Shown here piece by piece: positions 22,785 to 34,402 of a stretch of 64,000 nucleotides of DNA. Source of the stretch: Branchinecta lynchi (lineage: Eukaryota; Arthropoda; Branchiopoda; Anostraca; Branchinectidae). The stretch is taken from contig JAKZAP010000019.1 in NCBI GenBank assembly GCA_023053575.1, positions 2,108,001 to 2,172,000 on the forward strand. Reading direction: 5' to 3'. The notes under the pieces are model-generated. The model ran no database searches. It was not told where the DNA came from and saw only the letters and a program-made list of their open reading frames with translations. Every line of letters starts with the position of its first letter. The first letter of the stretch is position 1. The position numbers were made by a program, and so were the translations under genes.

Positions 22785-23289
22785 GTAAGTAGATTCATAT
22801 TAATTAATTGCTGAAAGGAATTGCTGACGAAGCTGAAATGTCACCGGAGAAGATTCTAGGGTGTTAAAGTAGATTGGATTTTACTGGCTGAAGGGGGGGG
22901 GGGGTCAGCTAGGAAGGATAGCCGTACATTGCCAGTTAATGGAGTTCAGAAGTTTAATCTGTTTACGGTTCTGAAGGACACTATGAATCAGTTTTACCTG
23001 ATACTTTTCCACTTTCGAAGGTTTGTTCAAAGGCTATCATTTTCGCGTAATTTGTTAGCCTCGATCAGTCGGCCAGTAATGACAAACAAAATCCAGACGC
23101 AGCCGATATTTGGGTTTTTGTCATTATAAAAAAAGAGTGGATATTAAATATGTATCTACAAGGATAATCTAAGTTTACCCCGACGGCCATGTACACCTTG
23201 CACCAGTGATAAAAAACAGAAATTCACCCATAGTCCGAGATTCCTTCACATAGTCAGTCACGCATCTACTATTCCTAAATTTGTGTATC

Positions 23290-23470
23290 ACGGTTTTTGC
23301 ACTGTCAGAAGTTTCATAACAGGTAACACACAAATGCGCAGTTCAACAGATAACACTTATAATGTTAGCTCTTATGTTACGCATTAAAACAATATGCATA
23401 AAAAGCATTGCCAGGAAGAGCGGAAAAAGTATCTGCTGACTTTTCCGATATCAGACGGCCATTGAAAAAG
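23290..23470 (+). repeat. ATTGCCAGGAAGAG dispersed repeat
   Basis: TAACAGATAACACTT-like sequence, then GCATTGCCAGGAAGAG and CTGACTTTTCC. Related copies at 52197-52460, 52490-52680 and 61372-61520. Confidence 0.55.
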
Positions 23471-24435
23471 AACCTGTCCGAGCGAAGTCGGGGCAGGTTA
23501 TGAAAAATATCTGCCGAGCACGGCGAGGTTGATATTTTAAATGACCTTCGAGCATGTTATTCCGATATAAAGTGAGATGGAGGTATAACTTTTTCGAACA
23601 GAATTTTTTTCTTCTTTGGTAGTACTTATTTTTGCTACTTTTGTAGAGAATTTTAATTTAGTGAAATGGCAACCCTTACCTACTGTAGAAATTTTACTTT
23701 CTGTTAACAACAATACAACATTAGCCAACTTCATTTTTTTCATTTCCGGCGAAGCAGATGCTATCTAGCGGCGGGCTCTTAGAGAGATATAATTAATCAG
23801 GCTTAATTCCGTATTACCGATTTAAGCTTTTAACGTGTCGCAAACCCCCCAAAACGCCAATTAAATGAAACACCGATACTACAGAGAATACTGCAAAACT
23901 ACTAACACCACATTACAGAGAACTCTACAAAATGCGCCGCAGACGAAATTTTGTGTAAAACTGATTGTAGTGCATCAGTTGAGGTTATTTCTTTAATGGA
24001 ATTCGTCATTCACATATTCGGCTTTTAGTTTCAAGTTTTGATGAAAAGCGAAGCTTCCAACGACTACCAGAACAAGATAAAGTAAGCGCCGCAGGCGAAA
24101 TAATTTTTAATCTGCCTTTCGTCCGGAAACATTTTGCTATAGGTCTACCTAACATACAAGTTCTAGCTTTTAACCTGTTCCTCAAGAATGTCAGTCCTAA
24201 AACGCCAATTTAATGAAACACCGATCCTGCAAATAGAGAAAACTACAAAATGCGCAATTAGTCAGGCACTAAGCAGTCTTCATCAAGCTTCCTACTTCCC
24301 ACTGAAAAGCCGCGTTTGTGTTGAGATTAAAATTTCCAGCGTTATAGTAGAATTTACGTTGTGCAGATATTCGCAGATATTCTTGACATCATAACTAGAG
24401 CAGATAGTAGAAAATAATTTTATCCCTTAGCAGAA
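23471..24435. other. No gene or clear element seen
   Basis: Intron 6. A short imperfect hairpin (CCTGTCCGA...TCGGGGCAGG) lies at 23473-23500. AAACGCCAATTTAATGAAACACCGAT-like sequence occurs twice (about 23853 and 24198), suggesting a ~340-bp diverged direct duplication. Confidence 0.4.
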
Positions 24436-24439
24436 TCCA

Positions 24440-24925
24440 AAAAACTCAGTGTATAGATTAGATTATTTTATTGCTAAATTACATAATAACCCATCATTAT
24501 AGGTAACCGCCCATGAGAAGATAAAAATGCACTGGCACTGGACGGTTACCACAAACTACTTCAACTTAACTTAAATAATAAGTTAATTTCATTTCAACAC
24601 TAATTAATTAAATTTTCGTTCCATATACTACACAAATGAAAAAGAAGAAAGAAAGAAGAAGAAAGAAAAAATAAATAAATAAAGGTAATAAAAAAATAAA
24701 TAATAACTTATACCTTCATTCTCTGAATCGTGACTACTCACCCCTCCAACAAATATTTTGTACTCTTTTTTTGAACAATTGTTGGTGTTCAGCGGCCTTA
24801 ACACTGTCTGGGAGTGAATTCCATACCGCCTGGCCCAAATGTTTAATTAGAAAGCCAGTTCGTCTACCACTCCTATACTCCGTCACCAGATTAGTAGCAT
24901 TCCTTGTAAAATAATCATGCACATC
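24440..24925 (-). mobile_element. LINE 3' end
   Basis: Minus strand reads YFTRNATNLVTEYRSGRRTG, FLIKHLGQAVWNSLPDSVK, LFKKRVQNICWRGE-stop (24734-24922), then an AT-rich 3' UTR and a terminal AATAATCTAATC stretch. Typical last residues of LINE ORF2. Confidence 0.75.
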
Positions 24926-25078
24926 ATTATTTTGTCTATAAAAATCTTAAAAACACAGACCGACACACTTCATGCAAACACTGGTAAGTAAAAAGCGCAG
25001 CCTGGTAGTCACCAACTTGGACCACATCTATCACCTTCAACTTCCTAAAACATGCTACTGTGTTATTAGTCTCTTTAA

Positions 25079-25518
25079 AGGACACCTGAATGAAGAGTAC
25101 CAAGTATCATCCCTATATGTATGACGTCCGTTAACATTGCATGCAGAAAACCCAATCCAAATACGAAATAGTGTTTCCAAGCTATGATTTTTGCTCCATT
25201 TTGCATCTGTGCGTATTTCAATACCGAGCAATTTTAGAAATGAACAAATGTCTCCAATCAACCCTTCTTCTGGAATATTTTTTAACCAGATAATCCCAAA
25301 CGTATATCTAGAAGAAATTCCAATACAATCCGGTCAGCGCTGTACAAGATTTGAATGAGTTGCGCTTTTTGTCTTGGAGTCTGCATGTGCAAACGTCCGG
25401 AAACAATCATCCCTATTTTAAAAACGTCACGCTCAGGAGAAGAATGCTCTCCGTGTCCATGTCTGTAAATGCATTGTCCATGGTGTGTTCAACTATGGTT
25501 TCATTGTTCAGGTGTCCT
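25079..25518. mobile_element. TTAA-site MITE, copy 3
   Basis: AGGACACCTGAA...TTCAGGTGTCCT with TTAA at 25075-25078 and 25519-25522. Same body as the copies at 7545, 9502 and 30187. Confidence 0.87.
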
Positions 25519-25611
25519 TTAACATAGCCACCTATCAAACGGACTTCCTTATTCTGTAAAAATCTGTACACGCTTAAAATTACAAATAAAATTTCTAGCC
25601 CATAACACGCA

Positions 25612-25828
25612 AACCCTTTTGGATGTTTCTTCGTCGCTATAAAAATTATTGACAACAGAACCCAACCAGCGCATGACCTTCTACAATCTACACTGCTTCC
25701 TGGCCGACGATTGAAATTAAGTGTCTTTTTGTGTATGTTTATGTGTTTTATTTATTTTCTTCATTTACTCCGCTTTCTGAAATCGGCGGGTTATAAATAA
25801 ATTACTTACTTACTTACTTATTACTTAC
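25612..25828 (+). mobile_element. (TTAC)n-tailed LINE 3' end
   Basis: CCTTTTGGATGTTTCTTCGTC corresponds to the LLDVSSS codons, followed by the family 3' UTR and an ATTACTTACTTACTTACTTA tail at 25800-25819. Confidence 0.75.
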
Positions 25829-26373
25829 AAACGTAAGATATATAGGGGCTAATAATCGCCTGATTAAGAAGTAACATCATCCGAGCTGGTACGAGGAGTT
25901 AAATGACACAAAAATAAGTTGGCTTTTCGGTTAAACTTTAAACAGCGATTCCTGCGTTCTTAGACTTGATTTCCGGAAAGCTAGACGAAGATTCGGAAAC
26001 GAAAAAATGGAATTTACGGAAAACAGTTTCGGGCGTCCGGCTATACAACTTTCCAAGATCAGTTCCCACTTACGTCGTGGATTTGCTTCAAGAACAATTA
26101 TTCGCCTCGCTTTCCGAGACTGACGGAGCGCCAAACAACTTTGGAATGTGATGTGAGTTTTAGTCGATTTTGCAATAATCGCCGCCACATAAACTGACGG
26201 AGCTTTTCAGACCACCAGAATTGCACTTAAATTTGACGTGAGTCTTTATGTCGTGTCGAAGCAGGAGTTTTTAATCACATGTCTCGCAGACGACCCGATG
26301 TTAGGACAAGACGAGTGTCTTTTAAGCAGACCTTCAGGAACAAAGTCTTTTATAAATAAAATTATAGTAATTA

Positions 26374-26490
26374 TAAGTAAGTAAGTAATTTAGTTAGGAC
26401 CAGCCATTTTCAAAAGAGGAGTATGTCAAAGAAAATAAACAAAACACATCTAAAACATATACAAAATACAGTCTGTCAATCTTAGGCCTG
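26374..26490 (-). mobile_element. (TTAC)n-tailed LINE terminal fragment
   Basis: TAAGTAAGTAAGTAATTTAG then the reverse complement of the family 3' UTR, ending about CAATCTTAGGCC. Confidence 0.65.
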
Positions 26491-26817
26491 AAAATAATAC
26501 ACTGCATCATAAAAAGCTTTTGCCTCTATGATATCTCAAAGAAATTGGAAATGTTCGTACCAAGTAGGTTAAAAATTTGATCTATAATAGCCTACCGATT
26601 CTATTGTTAACCTCATCTTCGATAAGGCTGTTCCAAGGACGAAGAGTTGTGTTTGCTTCATTTGTGCACTCCCATGTTGAATCATGATTTTGTATGCTTG
26701 AACGTGTGCGCCCTAGATGACGGTTATTACTAAATTCTGTAATATCGCTCACTATGATTTTTTAGTATGTGAAAAGGCATTTTTCATAGGATCGTGTTGG
26801 TGTGTTCTTACTTGAAT

Positions 26818-27035
26818 GCATATTGCCCATACATGGGCTTTTTATTGTAATATAATATTTATCTACGAAACTAAACGAAATTTGGCATGCGGCGCTTTAA
26901 TTGGTCCTGGGGTACAGCATATTGCCCATACATGGGCTTTTTATTGTAATATAATATCTATCTACGAAACGAAACGAAATTTCGCATGCGGCGCTTTAAT
27001 TGGTCCTGGGGTACAGCCGTTAGCGACGTTGTCGC
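26818..27035 (+). repeat. 109-bp tandem duplication
   Basis: GCATATTGCCCATACATGGG begins at 26818 and 26927. Units are nearly identical through TTTAATTGGTCCTGGGGTAC, so the duplication is recent. Confidence 0.85.
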
Positions 27036-27084
27036 TTTGCAGCAATGGCGTTTTTTGTCGGCACATTTTTAAATAAAAATCTTG

Positions 27085-27325
27085 CAGTATTTACTACTGG
27101 GATTACTATTGTTTAATATTAAGAAGGAGCCTGATTGTTTAAGTTATATTTTTGTCTTTGTTTTTTTGTGCATATGGCCCTTGGGCTTTTGAAATACACT
27201 ACTTTCTATCTATTGTCTCTTCTGAGATAAGTTTATTTCTAATTCGGATAAATCTTATCCAAATAGAGATAAAATTAATCCCAGTTGGAAATACTGCGGT
27301 TAACTTTAATCCTTTCTTGGAGAAG
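27085..27325. mobile_element. Foldback element near exon 27360
   Basis: GCAGTATTTACTACTGGGAT at the left is inverted as ATCCCAGTTGGAAATACTGC at the right, followed by TTAACTTTAATCCTTTC. Same termini as 15523-15640. It ends ~35 bp before the splice acceptor. Confidence 0.6.
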
Positions 27326-27359
27326 CATTTTACAGTGTATGTAGACTATACATTTTCAG

Positions 27360-27550
27360 GGCAACCGCAAGAAACCCTGGTGCCCCAACCGGAAGGAACG
27401 AGAGCAGACATACCAAATGTCCCGCTGGACTCCCGTTCTAAAGGATATCATGGAGGACGCCATTGACGACAAGCTTGACGGGAAACACTTCCCATATCTT
27501 GCTGGGCGATCCGCTGCCTCCGGCGTCAGGGGTGGAGCTGCCCCTACCAG
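27360..27550 (+). CDS. STXBP1: Munc18/UNC-18 exon, linker and second half of domain 2
   Basis: Reads [50 protein letters not shown] and a Gly/Ala-rich tail [13 protein letters not shown]. This is the invariant [21 protein letters not shown] signature of Munc18 (about residues 451-515). Acceptor TTTTCAG ends at 27359. The donor is GTAGCC at 27551. 191 bp = 63 codons + 2, the split codon giving Ser with the next exon. The correct frame overlaps an unrelated open frame, so a longest-ORF call would be wrong here. Confidence 0.97.
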
Positions 27551-28365
27551 GTAGCCTACCCTTTCTTGGATTAAAGTATGTACCGAAATGTGGTGATCCT
27601 GATCCGTTGTTTGATTTACGATCTCGAGTTACCTGTATCTAGAGAAGTTAATCATCCGAGTCTACCACAAATCCCTGATTTTTGGCATACCGTATGCCTA
27701 ACGCTAGATACACTATGCCAAATGCTAGATACTGCAACCCAGTAAAATATTGATGATTTGACTGAATCTCAGAAATCAACCAATCACAATCTATCTGTAG
27801 TGAGATATGTCAGGGTCAGATTGACAACATGTATCCAGCGTTTGGCACAGGGCATCCAAAAATCAGGGCTTTGGGGTGACTGAGTCATCGTTAATACTAC
27901 CTATAGAAACTATGACCTTAATCTTGTTTATTTCTGGTGTCCCATGATCCAAATCCAGGGCGAATGGTTTTACCCCAAAGTTAATAGCCTGTTTGCCCCC
28001 CCCCCCACACACACGCACGTTCAAGTTAGCATATCAGATAAAGTGACATCTGTATTCGTTCATTCAATGGATAAAATGGATGCGTCAGGTACGATGGTTT
28101 GGCAGCGATGTGTCGTCCCTTCTTGGCAAGGGTCCTCGTCAGGCTGTCGAAGGTCAAGGGCAGCGTTGGGGAATTGGTCTGTTCCTTATTTGGTCAAAAT
28201 GGTTTCCATTTTATTGGTACGACGATGGATACAAAATAGTTGATCCGCTAAACATATATTCTGTGGACCCCAATGCTAGCGATTGACAAGTGGACAGATC
28301 GCTTGCCGTTACGCGACTAAAACAAACTTGAGTGAATTACACTAACTTATTTCTCCGACCTGGAC

Positions 28366-28545
28366 ATGAGTCTCGACGGCGAGCGCGGGGGGCTTGTGCC
28401 TTCCGCAGATAGCAAGAAAGAGAAAAGTCGTGCTGGGTACAACACCCATCTTCCCCCTCTGCTTCGAGCGGACCCGCCCTCTGTTGAGGTCCATGGTCAC
28501 GACCAGAGAATATTTCAGCCCACTGAACTTTTTCGTTTTAAATAG
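28366..28545 (+). other. 59-codon GC-rich orphan open frame
   Basis: Starts ATG, reads MSLDGERGGLVPSADSKKEK and ends FQPTELFRFK-stop. It is clearly GC-richer than the surrounding intron up to about 28500. No family recognised and no splice evidence tying it to the host gene. It could be a captured exon or chance. Confidence 0.15.
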
Positions 28546-29224
28546 AAACTAATTCCGATCAAGAAAGATAATAGAAATGAAAGGAGTTGAAATTTCCGTC
28601 GGGAGGAGGCCTTTGCAGTATGAGACAAGGAAACTCACAGCAATTGCCTTGCTTATTATTCGCTGATAATTCATTAAGCTAATGGGAGGAGTTTTGAGAA
28701 TCGTGGGCTCGTGGAGCTACGAAATAAAGGGCCAGTCATAGAGGTCGCGCAATGTAAAGCATATTTGTTACTTGGAACTTTGGTGGAAGAAAGAATTGCA
28801 CGGAGCCTATCCCAGAACACAGAGTGAAGATGTGGTTTTGAGTAAAACGGCGTATTTTGAGGCCGTCTTTAAGGTGTTACATGGAAATTTTAAAATCGTA
28901 TGTGCAGCTTTCTGTGAATCTCCAAGAGTACAAACATTCTTGACCGACTAGAACAAAAGCAAACAAATCCGAAAATTTTATACTCATATATATAATAGGA
29001 TTTACAGCGATATTTTCAGATAAGTCAGCTAGGATTTTCTTCAGTGATATTTCGGCCCTTCTTGGCAAGAGTTTCAGTCCTTTCAGGTCCTCTTCTGATG
29101 TATTTTAATATTTTCAACATTATTGTTAGGCCCACATTTATGCTAGTTTCTAAAATAAGTTACAATCCAATACGATGATTGTGATGAATCTGTCTCAGTT
29201 ATAACGGCTCTGGAACTCCTTTAG

Positions 29225-29560
29225 GTTTTTAATTGTTAATGGACCTGTCTTACCTATAATACTAACGCAACCTATTTTCCGAATCGACCCATCCGTTCTT
29301 GAACCAGGAAATCTCAATTTCAGACGGTAAGTTCTAACCCCTCTAACGAAATCTCGCTCATTTTCTTATTTCACTTGTTTCGCTACCTTCGATGCGTATC
29401 ACGCTGTCGACGTTTGTCTGCGAGAAGTTTTTCATAAAAAAAAATGGTTATGTAAATTTTGCCCTGTTTTCGGGTCTCCAAAAAGGCCAAAGCCGTGGGT
29501 AATTTATTGAAAGCAGAGCTTAGTTTTAAAGTATTCAACTATTTTAAGATACTGGAAGTT
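29225..29560 (+). repeat. Dispersed repeat, pair with 39275-39610
   Basis: GGACCTGTCTTACCTATAAT and GCCAAAGCCGTGGGTAATTT recur in order at 39275-39610. No coding potential recognised. Confidence 0.6.
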
Positions 29561-30186
29561 GAAGGGTGTGCGAGGGGTCTTTTAAAGCGGTGAGTCTCAA
29601 ACCATATCTGTGCCTTATCAGAAAATCGATAACATTTAATGTTATGTACGGATTGCCGAGGATACTTATGTCATGCACCTGTAAAGTGATGTTTTGTGAA
29701 AAGATAACTTTTCTAAGGGAAAAAACCTTGATTTTTAAGAAAAGTTACTATAAGCATCTGCATCTCCCTCACCTCCCCTCGTGTCTGCCGGGAAAAGTTC
29801 CCTTTGCTGCCTCTTCGGATTCTTCCTAGATTTTCTTTAATCTGTTCTGTAAATATTTGTGTGAGAAATGAATTTTCCTAGTAAGCCTTTGGCCTCCAGT
29901 CCGGACATGCAGAGTTGGTACGCTTTTCTAGGTGAGATAAGGGATTAAGACCTGAAAAGTTGTCTGTCCGTTGGGTTCACCAGGAGTGGCCCCCGTAAAG
30001 ATTAGTGGATGCGACCGCGTCAGGCATAGCTGTATTAAGCTCTATACAAGTCAAGTTCTTCTTTTTCAGTTTATTCCTTTCTCAAGCGAAATGATGATAA
30101 AAAATAATGAGAATTGAGAAAGGTTACATGCACAAAACGAAGAATAACGTTAGAACTTCGCAATAACAGAACAAATTTTTTATTAA

Positions 30187-30626
30187 AGGACACCTGAATC
30201 AAGAGTACCAAGTATCATCCCTATCTGCATGACTTCCTTTAACATTGCCTGCAGAAAACCCTATCCAAATACGAAATAGCGTTTCTAAGCTATGATTTTT
30301 GCTCCATTTTGCATCTGTCCTTGTTTCAGTACTGAACAATTTTAGAAATTAACAAATGTCTCCAATCAACCCTTCTTCTGGAATATTTTTTAACCAGTTA
30401 GGCCCAAACGTATATCTAGAAGAAATTCCAATACGATCCGGCCAGCGCTGTACAAGATTTGAATGAATTGCGCTTATTGTCTTGGAGTCTGCATGTGCAA
30501 ACCTCCAGAAAGGAACATCCCTATTTTGAAAACGTGGCGCTCAGGGGACAAATGCTCTCCGTGTCCATGTCTGTAAATGCATTCTCCATGGTGTGTTCAA
30601 GTATGGTTTCATTGTTAAGGTGTCCT
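30187..30626. mobile_element. TTAA-site MITE, copy 4
   Basis: AGGACACCTGAATCAAGAG...TTAAGGTGTCC with TTAA at 30183-30186 and 30626-30629. Body as in the other three copies. Confidence 0.82.
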
Positions 30627-31500
30627 TAAAGAAAAAATGTATAAGTGTTAAAAGTCAAATTTGACTGCGCGCATAAATCAGCTAATGTTTATTCTTGCGG
30701 TATTCTGGCCCTTGTGATCTCATGTTCGTTTTCCTAGCTTGACCCTGAAGAGGACCCTTGCCAAGAAGGGCCATTCGGGATCGGAATAAAAAATTGCTGA
30801 TAAAATCTCTCATTGACAGAAAGAGAAGTTCATTGAATAAGCAAATAAAACACTTCCATTTGACAACCACCCCAAGAGTGACCTTGTCCTAGGTGGTGGC
30901 AAAAATAAAATTAATGCAGGACAACTACTGAACAAAAAATTAACTATTCTCCTTCGTTGGTCAGATAAACAAGACGTTGACCCCGGCTAGATCAGCTGTC
31001 TCCAGTGTGCACAGTCTTGAGCCACCAGTATCATTTATTATCCGAAATGAAAATATGTTATTTGAAATGTGTTGCTATCTAGGCAGGATTGGTCTTGTCT
31101 GGAATCAATTGGGTTCGTAATACAGCAAAGGTTGAAGATGGGATTAACATAATCCCGGTTTGGATACGTTACTTTAGCCCTTGGGTCATCCCGAGCAATC
31201 AGTGTGCATAGGCCGTTAACGAAGCGGCCTGTGGCTATTTTAAATCCCAGGCTATTTTAACGAATATTGGGAAAAATTAATGATTCTGATTCTGAAGACT
31301 TTCGATTCATCACGAATCTGAGCCAAGCTGATACTGTTACTGTCTTCGGCATGCGTGAAACATGTCCCAAATACGACCATCTTTGTTTTTTTCATAATTT
31401 CGGTCACTATGGGTTGATTGCGTTTGTTTCGAATTTCCACGATAGTAACTTATTGCTACCTGCGGATTTTAAAATTCTTTTTATGCATATACTTGCGAAT
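30627..31500. other. No gene seen
   Basis: Contains a copy of the CCTGAAGAGGACCCTTGCC family (about 30740-30780) whose GAAA core is lost. Otherwise featureless intron. Confidence 0.4.
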
Positions 31501-31690
31501 CCAAGGTCCAGGATCCGGTGTCGGATTCTAATATTCGGTCCGTAATAACAGGGCCGTCCGTAATAATTGAGGTCGTGCGAATATAATGTTTCACGAGATT
31601 TTCAGTCTCCCCCCCCCCCCAATTCCCCCACAGCTGATAAATTCGGCCCGAACTTGAAATGGGAAATCAAAGACATGTCCTTTATTCAGT
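31501..31690 (-). repeat. Minisatellite-element fragment
   Basis: GGTCCAGGATCCGGTGTCGG, a C-run at 31610-31620 and CGGCCCGAACTTG are reverse-strand phrases of the G-run-rich minisatellite family. Confidence 0.45.
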
Positions 31691-31819
31691 TATTCAATTT
31701 GATTCTAATCCCATCACCCGTTCAAAAGCAATATGCCTGCCAATTTCATCGTCCTGGCACACCTAGAAGTAGCCTATAGGGTCATAACCCTATAGTTCTA
31801 TAGTTGTAACCATCGCGGG

Positions 31820-31875
31820 ACAGATCGCTCGCCATGGCCCTTGGGCTTTATTGGGAATTCATTCATTCATTCCTA
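31820..31875 (+). mobile_element. (ATTC)n-tailed LINE terminal fragment
   Basis: CCATGGCCCTTGGGCTTTAT then TGGGAATTCATTCATTCATT, the same 3' end as 11042-11100 on the other strand. Confidence 0.65.
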
Positions 31876-32384
31876 TCCAAGTTTGCACCAGCCCATGGAG
31901 ATCCAGTTCAACTTTAGCAGGTTACTTCTTAACCTCTGTCGTATCCCCAATTCCAGAGCTCCAGTCCTCTGAATGAGCTACCTTTCAGATCGGGGAGAGG
32001 GGGCTTCCAGGATTTTGTTTGTTTTCCGGAAATGAGGTGTCGTAAAAAAGGGATCATCCGAGCTTAGTTGGTCGTTATTATTCGGAAATTGGGGGGCTTG
32101 AAAGCTTCTCTATGTACAAAAAAAGAATTCACTTTTTGTTTGAGCTAAGGCTTAACAGACGAAGGAGCTGAGTTTAAAGGGGGAAACGTGTCTGAAGAGG
32201 TCCTTGGAGGTCCTGTTAAAGCGAAAGTGAAGGCATATATTATTCTGAAAGCTTCTACCGTGTCTTTGTCCTGCTCTCCGTCGTTATCATACGTTTTTCC
32301 TGTTACCAAGAACGCTAAAAGCTTCGTTGGAATGAACTACTCTCATGAACGAGCTCCAACGACTTCTTAGCGCTTGCTCTTAGC

Positions 32385-32766
32385 GCGTAAGCGAATGAGG
32401 ATGTGCATTACAGCAAGAACAAATAATCACAAGAACCTCCGTCTCCATGTCTCTGTAATATGACTATACGGGAGTCGAATATATTCCCAATACTCTGCCC
32501 GATGCAAACGAGCGGAGGGTAAGATCTACGCGGAAAATTGAAATTCCTAACAGCTATTTCGCAGTAGACACCCGGATAAGGTTTTTGAGACTAAAGCCGA
32601 CTGACACATTGTGACGCGCTACAGAGTGGGTGATCCTCGCCCCCTAGAGTTTTCCTCTGATATGTACAGTGACAAGAGGGAAGTAGACGGGTTTCAACTC
32701 AAAGCTCAGCAAGTACCTCTAGCTCCGCTAAGTTTTGTCGAGGTATCCATAGTCGCTGCATGGGAC
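32385..32766 (+). repeat. Duplicated ~380-bp segment, pair with 47370-48055
   Basis: AAGAACAAATAATCACAAGA, GACTATACGGGAGTCGA, AACGAGCGGAGGGTA and TTTTGTCGAGGTATCC all have ordered counterparts at 47370-48055. It ends GTCGCTGCATGG, matching GTAGCTGCATGG at 48042. Confidence 0.6.
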
Positions 32767-32807
32767 CAAGGATTAAGTTCTATTGGATTATTTGTTCTTG
32801 ATTACAG

Positions 32808-33015
32808 AGACCGGTTATATTATGCTTTTCTTTGGTTTTGCTATAACATACAACGTTCTGAAAGAGGGCATTGCGGTTGCACTCTCCGGTAACGTTCAAC
32901 ACATGTTAGCGCATCTATGTTTTAAATGTTATGATAATATATCTGTCATCATCCTTTGCAGTCTGGGTCTTTTCCATTGGAGTGTCTTCTGTAGGCATGT
33001 GTTGCTGCTACCCAT
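32808..33015 (+). other. Two exon-like open segments, unidentified membrane-type sequence
   Basis: 32808-32888 follows a strong acceptor (TTCTTGATTACAG) and ends at a GTAACG donor. It reads TGYIMLFFGFAITYNVLK and EGIAVALS. 32962 follows TCCTTTGCAG, continues in phase and reads VWVFSIGVSSVGMCCCYPC. Hydrophobic, possibly two membrane segments. No family recognised. The splice sites are predictions only. Confidence 0.25.
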
Positions 33016-33108
33016 GTGAGCATTCAGGGTTAAATTCTGTTTATGACAAGTATTGGCAACAATACCTTATGCTTTCTGATTGGATCTGCACCTGATTATT
33101 GCTTCTAG

Positions 33109-33297
33109 GTTTGCAAGTACTATACAGCCCTTTTCTGCCCACATGACTTATTCACAAATACCAAAGCAGACCTTGGCTCCTGTGCAAAAGTTCATGATGA
33201 CCTTGTGAAAGATAAGTTTGAAAAAGAAGCTTCTGCATCCATTCGTGAACAGTTTGAAGACGAACATTTAACAGGGTCACCAAGACTTGAAACTTGA
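33109..33297 (+). pseudogene. LUC7L3-like zinc-finger exon remnant in the Munc18 intron
   Basis: After a good acceptor (TTGCTTCTAG) the frame reads VCKYYTALFCPHDLFTN, TKADLGSCAKVHDDLV, KDKFEKEA. This matches the N-terminal CCCH-type finger of LUC7L3-type U1 snRNP-associated splicing factors (VCKYY..FCP.ELFTNT..DLG.C.K.H). After FEKEA the sequence departs from the family and stops at 33295-33297. The preceding LUC7 N-terminus and following helices were not found. It is most likely a duplicated or transposed exon, but could be part of a chimeric transcript. LINE 3' UTR sequence follows at about 33340. Confidence 0.6.
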
Positions 33298-33339
33298 CAC
33301 TTAAACTCCGTTAACAAACGTCTGACAGTGTGCCATGGC

Positions 33340-33650
33340 TGGTTTATTCAGAACTGGGTCAGTTTCAGTTTAGTTTTCAGTTTCATTGGACTATACTTAA
33401 ATAAATAAAAAATACACACTTAACATTCCTGCCAGGAAAGCACACAAGGAGCTCTTGGCTAAGGCAGGGAAATAACCGATATTAATTCATCAACAAACAG
33501 AATTAACTAACTGAATACTCTATATAAAGAAAAAGGGAGGAGACGAAACAAATAACCAATGGTTTGACCTTTAAATGAAAAAGATGAAAAATAAGGGAAG
33601 CTAGGAACGAGAAAAAAAAAAGAAAAACAGGGGAGAGGGTCCGAAGGTGA
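33340..33650 (-). mobile_element. LINE 3' UTR fragment
   Basis: TTTCATTGGACTATACTTAA, TTCCTGCCAGGAAAGCAC and AAATAACCGATATTAA match 46400-46990, which is the 3' UTR of a minus-strand LINE with a coding end at 46944-47225. Confidence 0.7.
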
Positions 33651-33659
33651 CAGTGGTTT

Positions 33660-33861
33660 CAGCCGACTCGGTTATTCTGTCTTATGCTTACAATGCTCTT
33701 TAGCATTGTTCTGCCTTGTTACCTTTTTTTTACTTTTAAATTATATGTTGACAATTTATTTTATCTTATTTATGACTTTATTTATGACTACAAAAACATC
33801 GTATTTGGGCCCTGCCCACGAGAGATATGTTTTGCTTTATTATTAAATAAATTGAAATTGA
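33660..33861 (+). mobile_element. LINE 3' end, same family as 1180-1708
   Basis: TCGTATTTGGGCCCTGCCCA and GAGATATGTTTTGCTTTATT, ending AAATAAATTGAAATTG. Coding part absent. Confidence 0.7.
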
Positions 33862-34402
33862 AATCAGTTCTAGCGTAACTAGCTTAGATAGAAATCATTC
33901 TGTATTAATTTTTGGTGTATTGGTTTGACAACCAGCTTGATCAGCTTGATCTGTCCGCTGAAATATGCCTCTGTGTTAGCTAAGAAAACGTGTTCTGAAC
34001 GTGAAGGAAGACGCTCTTGAGTTTCAGTGCCCGGTTTATATCTGATTTTGGTATTGGTTTGGGAACTAAAAATTCACAAGCCCCACGGGAGAGATGGGTG
34101 AATCCGAACCCGGATTTGGATACGAATCCGCTCAAATTCCTAGAGTTCATCCTTCTTTCCATTTTCCCGATTTTTACATAGTGTGCTTAGGCAGTTCAGC
34201 TTTTTGGTCTCCACCACCAACCATCCTCAGGTAATCTATCACGTTTTCTGATTACCTTAGATATCAGTGCTTTTTGTCACCTCTGATTTTAAACCATAAC
34301 CTACGTACATGATTTGATTTTTGTTAAGGTCGGATTCGAAATTGGATTCGTACCATGGATTCGGATTCGAATCCTTTCATGATCGGATTCGCCCATCTCT
34401 GC

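Noticed and set aside
23473..23500. Rho-independent-terminator-like hairpin
   Set aside because: Eukaryotic intron context, imperfect stem and no T-run.
27152..27466. 104-codon frame overlapping the 27360 exon
   Set aside because: The true Munc18 frame is a different one, confirmed by [11 protein letters not shown] and phase.
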